A stretch of 64,000 nucleotides of DNA from Botryosphaeria dothidea (lineage: Eukaryota > Ascomycota > Dothideomycetes > Botryosphaeriales > Botryosphaeriaceae), in contig WWBZ02000040.1 of the NCBI GenBank assembly GCA_011503125.2, positions 2,604,001 to 2,668,000 of the forward strand, written 5' to 3'. The notes beneath the pieces are model-generated. The model saw nothing but the letters and a program-made list of their open reading frames with translations, made no database searches and had not been told where the DNA came from. Every line of letters begins with the position of its first letter. Within the stretch, counting starts at the first letter, position 1. Made by a program: the position numbers and the translations under genes. Positions 56,101 through 64,000 of the stretch are shown in pieces.

Positions 56101-57662
56101 CTCAAACACGGTGTTAGCGCCGCGAGTCCGTTTCTGAACTCCTGGCATTGCTTCGGCCTCCATCGTATTGACATCCTTGAGCTGGGCAGAGTACGTGAAG
56201 TGGATGTAATCCTGAATATCCTGGATCTTCTTCAATAGACTCAGCCTTTGCAAGGAGGGTTTCGAAGACAGAATCCTGAATTTCTGCAATAGCCTTCAAA
56301 TTGTCGTACGTCTTTACAAGCGCCTCACGCTTTTCCGAAAGAGCCCTGAATTTGAGATCCAGTTCGAATCTCTCCCAAAGGTCACCCTGAGTGAGAAGTC
56401 GCTGCGGGCCAGAATTTCCGTCAATGTCATCCTGATCCTGTTGAGAGCTCGAAGGAATCAAGTAGTCCTTCCGATGGTTGAAGATAAAGGGAACCTCCAG
56501 GTCTTCAATGTTCATGGAGCTCCAAAACTTTCCGAACCGCTTTCTGGAAGGGCTGTTCGCAACTTTGGCCGAGACGTTTCTTGGCCATAAAAGCTTAGAA
56601 ACCCACCAGAGACTCCACGCCCAGGCGGGTTAGCCATTTCGTCTTCATCAAGATTCCAGCGGCCTGAAAGGTTTTCCTGGCGAGCTGGAACCTCTCAGGG
56701 GCATCGGTGAACACGGGATTTCGTTGTCTTCGTCCGTCATCATCCTCTCGGCAAGCTGGGATGGCTCGAAAGACGTCCCTTGAGCTCCAATGCTTCTCGT
56801 CCTCCATATCCTCCTCATCCTTTTGGTCCTGGAGTTCCAAAGCCCAATCGTATTCGGTACCGTCTCCGAAGGCGTTCCGGTAGTCCTCCATCTCTGCCTC
56901 ATCCATTCCAGCCTCAGGGAAGCCCACGCCACCGACAGCCCTCTTGCCAGGGCCTTGCCACCTCACGGTCTTCCTCATCCTGCAGGCCTTCCTCATCATC
57001 AAAGACATCTTCCTCAATGAAGTCGGCAAATTCATCGGTGACGCCACCTCTGGGTTCTCGTCGCGAAGGTCTCTCATCGAATCCGTCGCCAAGGTCTTCG
57101 TCCTCGTCGGAGAAAATGTCGTCGACACCGCGCGGTCCTCGGGCCAGGGCGCTCCTCTCTGTGGCCGCGTTTGAGGCGCTTGAACTTGGACTGTGGTACG
57201 TGGATGTCCAGTAACAATTACCATTAGCGATGCCCAAGGGTATACATGCCTGACTCGACTCCTCTCTGGGGACAGTCTCGCCGATGAGGTCAAGATCCTC
57301 CTCTGCTAGAACCTCTTCTTCCTCACGCTCGGCCCGTCGGCCTCTGCTTTCTCTCGCGCCTGCGAGCGCGCCGTTCCTCTTCGTCTTCCTCGTCTTCGTC
57401 GACCAATGAAGCCCTCACGAATCTAACCGAGAGAATGATCAGCACGTCGGCGGCAATGAAGTCCAACATCAGGCAGAGTACTCACGTGCGGCGGCGGCTT
57501 TCCTCGTCGTCATCCTCGTCTTCCTCCTCGCTAGAATCATCCAGACCGCCAGCTCGACGAGTGGGCTTTCGCTCGTCGTTTGCGAGGCGTGTTCCTCATC
57601 GTAGTCGCCATCGTCGGACTCGCTGCCTAGCTCGGCGGCGGTGTCAAGCAGGGATGTGCCAT
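53197..57662 (-). CDS. spt6: Transcription elongation factor Spt6, frame-disrupted in the 5' half
   Basis: Histone chaperone and RNA polymerase II elongation factor. The 3' part is intact: 53502 up to about 55170 reads [21 protein letters not shown] through the YqgF-like, helix-hairpin-helix, S1 and SH2 regions, then a 57 nt intron (53445-53501) leads to the final exon 53197-53444 ([12 protein letters not shown] to NNAARKR). Upstream, the conserved sequence continues only by changing frame repeatedly: [57 protein letters not shown] and CENALARQC sit in different frames, separated by single-base gains or losses. N-terminal acidic segments ([29 protein letters not shown]) and candidate introns 57423-57485 and 57191-57249 are visible. 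The start ATG at 57660-57662 is tentative. Probably sequence error, not a pseudogene. Confidence 0.88.
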
Positions 57663-58889
57663 GTTGCGAGGTTACGATCGGCCTGAGAGTTGCGGGGCGT
57701 GTGTAGCTGACGCGGCGACGAGGCGGAGCACCAACAGGTGAGCGCGGACAGCGAGGCGGACGGGGTTTGTCGAGCGCTTTGGATAGGATGGAGTTGTCGG
57801 CTGCACAGCGCTGGAGGTCACCGCGACGACGACATGAACATGAAAGCTGAGCGAGGCGCGCGGGCTTGGCGTCTCTCACCGCCCGCTAGTTCGGGAACGG
57901 GATGCTGAATAACCCGGGCCGACAGCGCCTGCTGCCCGCCGCGCCCGCCAATGGCCCTGTGCTCTGGCAGCGCCGACAGCCGCCCGCTCACCCGCGGCGC
58001 CGTGGCCGTCGCGATCGCTGTGCTCGCCGCTCGCCGCGCACAGAGTCAAGCTTTCTATCAACCCGGATGCTATAATTGCTCGTAAAGGACTCGCATCATC
58101 ACCTCGCTTGCCAGGCGACAGTACGCGCAAGAAGCGGCAAAACGCAGCGCATCTCGTCTGAGAGATCGGCGTGCGCGAGGTGAAACTTCTCGTGGCCGCG
58201 TTGAAGCCTGAGGCGACCCGCGCGCTCTCTGAGCAACGCGCGGATGATTCCTGCGGATCATGCAGAGAGGAGCCTCCGCAGCCACGGGCGTGAAACAGCC
58301 CCGCTGGCGCTAGTCCCGTGATATTCATGACTTGCGACTCCGTCTCATTGTGGTGCTGGTCAAATAGGCGGAGCTCCCAGCGTGCGCGACCTGCAGGAAC
58401 CAGTGCCGCTGTCCCGCGCTTACCCTCCTGCTGCTGCTCGGACGCTGATTGAGCCGCCCACTGCACGCCCCACGCCCAAGCCAGCGCGTCGCGGCGTTCT
58501 CGACTTCAAACGCCCGCTAACCACCACCGCCGCCCAAATCCGTCCCAGCCCGTCGCCCGCCGTTGTCCTGTCCGCTCACTTTGTTCACCCGCAACCTCGC
58601 AGCACGCCTCATTGTTGTCCGCCTCTGAGCGGACTCTGCCCTCCATCCGGACCCACCGCCACGCCCAAAGCGGCAATCAATAGTTGAAAGCCCTACCCGG
58701 CGGGCACCAACACCGGTACCTCCTTTCGCCAGCGAACTTCCGATTGGCGCACCGCCCTCCACTGCGGCGCCTTCCAGCTCGACAGCCTCCGCGTCTCCTC
58801 GACTCCTGACCTTTTCTGCGGCCGCTAAACCAACAACCACCGCCCTCCTCGCAGCCCACCGAGCACAGTGACGCCACCTCGCGCCCACC
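57663..58889. promoter_or_regulatory. Divergent promoter region, SPT6 / STE7-type MAPKK
   Basis: About 1.2 kb, GC-rich, between outward-facing genes. Long overlapping frames on both strands (up to 196 codons) have no domain. The ~200 bp before 58890 are C-rich like a fungal leader. Confidence 0.5.
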
Positions 58890-60437
58890 ATGGCGGACTC
58901 ACAGTTCAAGGTCCGCACTATGAGCGGAAGAACGTCCAAGGGCCTGGCGCTCAACGCCCCTCAGCCCCGGCCCGCGCTGTCTGGCGCCGACGCACAGCTG
59001 CCTGGGTCGCGCCGTGAGGATGATAAGGCCGCCGGCCAGTTGGAGATAGGCGTCGAGTTCAGGCTGGACCTGAGAGCGGAGGACTTGATTGTAATAAGGG
59101 AACTCGGCCACGGCAACGGGGGCACTGTTAGCAAGGTCCAGCATGCCGCAACAAAGGCCATTATGGCTCGGAAGGTGGGTTGATCCTGATCCCCAGGCCT
59201 TAAACCGAAGCTGTCCCGAGGGTTAACAGCTTGCGTACAGATCATTCACGTCGAAGCCAAAAACGAAAGTTCGCAAGCGGATAGTGCGGGAGTTGCGCTA
59301 TTATGCCACGGACTGCGCATGCCCGTACATAGTGTCTTTCTACGGGGCTTTCAGAATGAGTCGGGCGACGTTGTGATGTGCATGGAAGGTATATGGATTG
59401 CGGGTAATGTTCACCCATGGCTTTTGTGACCCTTGGACACGTCTAATTGAATGGCAGCTCGCTTGACGGTATTTCCAAGAACTTCGGCCCTGTCCGCGTT
59501 GACGTACTCGGCAAAATTGCAGAAGCAGTGCTGGGCGGACTCTCATACCTCTACAAGCAACACCGAATCATGCACCGCGATATGAAGCCGTCGAACATCC
59601 TTGTTAACTCCAAGGGCCAAATCAAGATTTGCGACTTGCGGTGTCTCGAGCGAGCTGGAAGGTTCTGTTGCGGAGACCTTCGTCGGCACTGGTACCTACA
59701 TGGCTCCGGAGAGGATCCAGGGAGCGAAATACACCGTCAAGTCGGATGTTTGGAGTGTTGGATTGACCCTCATGGAGCTCGCAATTGGAAAATTTCCCTT
59801 CAACAACAGCGACAATGACGATGAGACTGGTGGGCGCAGGGCATTTCTGGACCTGTTGCAAGCAGATCGTCCTCGAGCCAGCGCCAAAGCTCCCCAAGAG
59901 CGACGCGTTCCCCTCAATCCTCGAAGAAATGGATTGCACGTTGCTTGATGAAGAACCCTGACGAGAGACCAACTCCTTGGGAGCTTTACGTACGTATCTG
60001 TTTTGTTCTATGATTAAAGCTTAAACTAACATTTTGACATAGGACTCTGATCCTTTTCTCCTGGCCGCCAAGCGTACTCCGGTGGACCTGAGGCCTTGGG
60101 CCGTCAGCATGATGGAGCGCCAAAACCGCAAGTCCCATTTGCAACCTACACCGGCTTCCGCAAAAATGCGCGAGCAGCTCCGTGCTTCCCCAAGCCACAG
60201 CCCCACGCCGTCGTCCGCTTCTAATGGCCGTCATACACCCACCTCAAGTCACACTCCGCGGTCTACTGCAAGTCAAGACTCGAGAGATGGTCGTGATAGA
60301 GAGAGACCACAGTATCCAGCCAGGACCAGCAGTGCAGGCCAACTATCTGGCGGTCAGCCCATGCAATGCCGATCAGGCCAGCACCTCCGCCAAGCAACCC
60401 GCTTCCGCAGCCGCCGAAAAAAGTTTTGAACCTATAA
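58890..60437 (+). CDS. MAP kinase kinase of STE7/MST7/FUZ7 type, frame-disrupted
   Basis: Dual-specificity kinase that activates the Fus3/Kss1-type MAPK for mating, hyphal fusion and, in pathogens, infection structures. Exon 1 is 58890-59174 (intron 59175-59240). The Gly loop is ELGHGNGGTVSKV; the catalytic loop is HRIMHRDMKPSNILVN; the activation loop SSELEGSVAETFVGTGTYMAPER has the S-x3-T site. AAKRTPVDLRPWAV and the Pro-rich tail (MPIRPAPPPSNPLPQPPKK) match STE7-type ends. Reading through needs single-base corrections near 59268, 59637, 59862, 59930 and 60353, and near 59305 three small insertions seem to replace the expected RIMHDC. The 59389-59460 junction cannot be resolved. A last intron lies at about 59992-60042. 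MKK1/PBS2 types differ in the activation loop. Confidence 0.82.
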
Positions 60438-61558
60438 CGGGGGAAAGCACCAGCGCGAAATTTGACCGGGTGTAAAGCTCGTGAACCTCGCGCTGAATCA
60501 AGCCGCACCTAAAAGCACAAGATAAACCTTGTCCCATAGACACACGCGAATAGGGCGATGGCTAGCAATCATCACTCCTTGCGTTATACCTTGGGAAGTA
60601 CTCTTTCTACAGTGTTGAGTTGGATTGGGTCGTTGTTTTTGGGATTTATAGCATGCATCGGCGCCTTATCCACGTGGATTCTCCTCATCCATCTCCCTCC
60701 TCTGAGCAATTTTCTAAGGTCTCCTGTTGATGTTCAAATTCGAGAGCCAGGCTACGCATCTCGTACGGGGGGGGATGGAATTTCGGTTGTTCGCAGGATG
60801 TGATGTAGGAGGTTTATCAGTAAGGGGAAACTTGTTTCCAATTTTCCGAAATCGTTGTGAAGAAGGAAAGAAATCACATATCAATGGCACAGTGTGTTCT
60901 ATGTCCTAAGCTCCCCTGCTGCTGATGTTCCCGTCAGGGTCCTCGTTCGACACTTGTTTTGTCTTGGGCTCCACCACTTGTTCGAAGCATCGACCGTTCT
61001 ACTTCGAGATCGAAACGTAGGGTGCACCGGAAAGCGAAGTGGTCGAAACAGGATGCTCCAAAAGTTTAGGGTATTTTTGAAACGAATGATCCGTAAGAAA
61101 GCACGGAATCAACATATCCGTGCCCTCTCGGGTAGCAGACCGAACAGAGGAATGATCCGTTAGCAATTTCCTAACACAGCTACACGACCAGAATCTCAAA
61201 CGTGGGGCGATGAAGCAGGTAGATATGCGGATGATCTACCGTGTCAGTACGCGCCTTCACTTCTAGATGGTCGCTTCGATTTCCGACGCCGCGAGGGCCG
61301 AGCATTTGACAAATCGACAGGGGCGGTCGCTACTTGGTACCTAGAATAGGAAGTCGGCAAGTACACCAAATTATTGGAGAAGACTTTCGAAGGCCACTCC
61401 AATAGTATTGCAACAGCAAATGCGAAGGCGTAGAGAGTCGAAGCATTCGTCCGGACGTGAATGTAGTTAGTCTTCTTAATACTTCCATCCAACGTTTCGT
61501 CCTATAATTCCTAAGACAATTGAGGTTTTTGCTAACGATAACAGTTTGCACACTGTAA
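60438..61558. other. Intergenic between STE7-type and HET genes
   Basis: About 1.1 kb of 3' flanking DNA for both genes. An 81-codon frame (60558-60803) contains a hydrophobic stretch but nothing recognisable. Because indels are frequent here, a small broken gene cannot be excluded. Confidence 0.4.
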
Positions 61559-63660
61559 TCAGTCAAGCGTGATGTTCTTGAATTCCGGCTCGGCCTCAGC
61601 CCACCGCGTTAGAAGCACTTTGCCGACTGCCACACGATGAGCAACACCACCCTTCCACCCAAGCATCATGACGTTCAATGCCGGGGAAGGTACCAAAGGA
61701 ACGTCTTTCATGTCCAGTATGGTTACATCTGGGCTCCCCTCCATGCGCCTCCCATGGCAATCGAGCCCTAGCGATCCCAATGAAGCGTCGGCTTCAAACA
61801 GAGAATCGAGGAAATCCCCGTCCGCGTCGGTCACTGACAGCGCCATAACAGCAAACCTTCCTTCATCCCAATCGTTATCCAGACCCACCGCACAACCAGA
61901 AACCTTTGGCAGATTCACTATCCCCAAAGCCCTCCCCTTCCTATCCCTCAGCAACAACAAGTCCTCCCACTGACCCCTCTTCCCACCCACTTTCTCAGCA
62001 TCCACCCACAGAACCCCCGCTCGACACACCAACTGCCCAGCCCTCAGCCCACCCCCAACCCCTCCCCGATCCCCCCCGTCCTCCATCTTCTCCTGAACTC
62101 CTCTCTTCACAACGTCTTCCCACCACGCTCCATGGTCCTTCCACCTCTTCACCGACCCTCTCTGCACCTCCGCCCACGACTCAGGCCTCCTCTTGCCGCC
62201 TCCTGCCACGCTCTCCACGCAGCCCAACGCCATGGCGGCGTCAACGTACAACCTCGCCAGCGCGCCATCGAACCCAGACACGATGCCCGTGCTGCGCAGG
62301 CGGCTCGGCCAGCCGGACACGAGCGCGTCGAAGGTGTCGACATCGCAGCGATCCCAGGCGGCCTGGTCGGGGGCGGGCGTGATGGGCTTGAGAGACGGGC
62401 TGGCTCCCGCCGAAGATGCGGGAGGCGGCGCGACGAGGTACCACGCGACGAGGGAGGCGAAGATGCGGTTGCGGTCGACGATGGTGGAGGGGGTGGTGTA
62501 GGTGATTTTCGTCGAGAGGCGCGTCCACGACCACGAGGGCAGGAGCAGCAGCGCGGTGTCGTCGTCGACGCGGCGGAGGGCTGGCGGAACGGAGGCGTCG
62601 TGCGACCAGAGGAGGGCGCGGTCAAAATGCGGAGCGGGGAGGCTGGCTACGGAGGCGTCGAGGGTGCGGTAGAGCCGCTTGAAGATGCCGGCGAAGGCGT
62701 TGTGCACGTCTGCCGGGTAGGTGAGCGAGCGGTGGTTGTAACTCGCGACATGCTCCATGTAGCTGTTGAAGGAGCTGCTGAACGTTCTGGTGGAGTGTTC
62801 GGCCGCGTTGTTGTCTTCGCCATCGTCGCTGTTCAGGTCGTCGTCTGCCATTAATGGCATCCATTGGTCTGAGATGCCCTCGGCGAGGATCCCTTTGTCA
62901 CATTGGAAGAATACTTGCCACGGGGTGAATAGCAGGACTCGCTTAGATAGCAAGTGTTCTTGATAGGTCCACCCTCTGCTTGCCCACTTAGTCACCTTGT
63001 AGTGCTCGAACGCCGGTAATATGGGGATCAGTTCCAAAGCACTGGTGAAATGTGGACGTTGACAGAACGTTCGTGGAGAAGTTTCCAGCCCCTTTAACCC
63101 AGCATCCGCATTATCACCGGCAGCGGCACATATAGTAAGGAGCGCGGAAGAATAAATGTCGTCCATGGAGTTGATCTGGGAATGCTTGTGGGTATCATCA
63201 TCCTGTAAGATGCAAAGACTATCCACCCAAAGGTACCGGACGTCGAGACGTGAGCAAAGTGCCATGGCGTCTTTGATGGTGGTTGGAATCCTTGTCCGGG
63301 AGAGGCTTCCGGGTTGTTCCAGTGTCTCAATGGCGGACTTCGTTGCTTGAATGTCATCCTGCCCCGGATGACCCCAGACATAACTTAAAGCAATGTATTG
63401 GCTTTCCCGATGGTGCAGCCACAACGCATTGCTTAAGTATATCCACGAGCTTGAAATCATAGGGCTGTCTTAGATGGCTTCTCAAACTTTTCTTGGTGTA
63501 GTGGTCATGATGCGATAGACAGTATGCTAACCAGCTCTTCACCTTGTTCCAGTCCAAACAATCACGCAAAAGATTCGCAGGATAACTTTGTTGTATTCCA
63601 TTGCTGGTTCCGTAGCAACGCCCCCGCGTCGTCGAACAAGTAGTGGGGTGGTGATTCCAT
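61559..63660 (-). CDS. HET-domain protein (heterokaryon incompatibility type), two frameshifts near the 5' end
   Basis: HET domains occur in fungal non-self recognition and cell-death proteins. From 63460 to 61559 the frame is open and shows the three HET blocks: QYIALSYVWGHPG, then RYLWVDSLCILQDD, and KWASRGWTYQEHLLSKRVL, followed by a long C-terminal region without a known repeat (no WD40, ankyrin or NACHT seen). Conserved sequence continues upstream (WNKVKSWLAYCLSHHD, YDFKLVDILKQCVVAAPSG) in other frames; one extra A near 63403 and one extra T near 63571 separate it from the ATG at 63658-63660 (MESPPHYLFDDAGALL). Without those shifts the protein would be about 700 residues. A start at 63460 would lose the first part of the HET domain context. 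Confidence 0.85.
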
Positions 63661-64000
63661 TCTGATCTTCTTCGAAATGGACCTTAGCCCAAATGACAAA
63701 ATAACCTGCTTGAATCAGGTGGCCTTCGCGAGGCGTAAAGCGTGTAAGGTCAAGAAGAATAACGGATTCGGCTCGATTGTGGTAAGGCTTTCGACGCGCA
63801 ATGAGGGCAAACTCAATTGTCTGCTGAATTGTCAGACAAAAGGGAGCATTTATTGCGGATGCTTATTTCTTCCAGACTCCCAAGAGTCATTATGGGCCAT
63901 GATGACTTGGGTTCCAGGCATCTTAGTATATGGTTGATCCTAAGCTCCCGACAGAAAGGGCAAAGTTGAGGATCGCCGGAATCTCCTTCAACCAGTGAAC
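63661..64000. other. Right edge of window, no gene recognised
   Basis: 340 bp upstream of the HET gene. An 86-codon plus frame (63677-63937) starts with MDLSPNDKITCLNQ; it has no recognisable domain. The stretch probably includes the HET promoter. Confidence 0.4.

Noticed and set aside
1..64000. Secondary-metabolite cluster, transposon or mobile element
   Set aside because: No PKS, NRPS, terpene synthase, transposase, integrase, reverse transcriptase or terminal repeats could be recognised.

Overview
This window is from the nuclear genome of a filamentous ascomycete (Pezizomycotina, probably Dothideomycetes; the class is an inference). Evidence: genes carry short 50-270 nt GT...AG introns, intergenic DNA is long and non-coding, and the gene set is fungal (Atf/CREB bZIP factor, Fhl1-like FHA-forkhead regulator, BUD2/CLA2-type RasGAP, STE7-type MAPKK, HET-domain protein, DUF3455 secreted protein). 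I see no plasmid, phage, CRISPR array, tRNA or rRNA gene, no intact transposon, and no recognisable secondary-metabolite cluster.

Layout. 1-1245: 3' part of a DUS1-type tRNA dihydrouridine synthase. 4824-6660 (-): F-box/zinc protein. 7944-9856 (-): Atf1/AtfA-type bZIP factor with four exons. 11223-11735 (-): 5-hydroxyisourate hydrolase. 12670-17265 (-): a 1531-residue Fhl1-like regulator, divergent from a 2-oxoglutarate/Fe(II) oxygenase (17603-18441). 19216-20567 (+): Arp1/centractin. 22254-22748 (+): PAR32/DUF3602 protein. 24932-25993 (+): zinc alcohol dehydrogenase. 26759-27892 (-): ABZ2-like aminodeoxychorismate lyase, divergent from TOM70 (28461-30578). 31362-31854 (-): small TEN1-like telomere-capping subunit, divergent from ESCRT-III SNF7 (32428-33402). 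38583-39434 (+): DUF3455 secreted protein. 41365-46223 (-): RasGAP. 48850-50049 (-): uncharacterised Ser/Pro-rich protein. 53197-57662 (-): SPT6, divergent from a STE7-type MAPKK (58890-60437). 61559-63660 (-): HET-domain protein.

The genes are mostly unrelated housekeeping functions, as is usual for fungal core chromosomes: RNA modification, transcription, cytoskeleton, mitochondrial import, folate and urate metabolism, vesicle sorting and telomere maintenance. The links I can suggest are limited. The bZIP factor has three TGACGT sites upstream of it, which could mean autoregulation. The STE7-type kinase, RasGAP and Atf factor all belong to signalling pathways.

The main anomaly is at the right end. 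From about 55.17 kb on, three otherwise recognisable genes (SPT6, STE7, HET) carry many single-base insertions and deletions, while every complete gene to the left reads cleanly. SPT6 is normally essential, so I favour residual sequencing or assembly error over true pseudogenes, but this needs read-level confirmation. I did not find a convincing previously undescribed system; the findings are individual observations of moderate interest.
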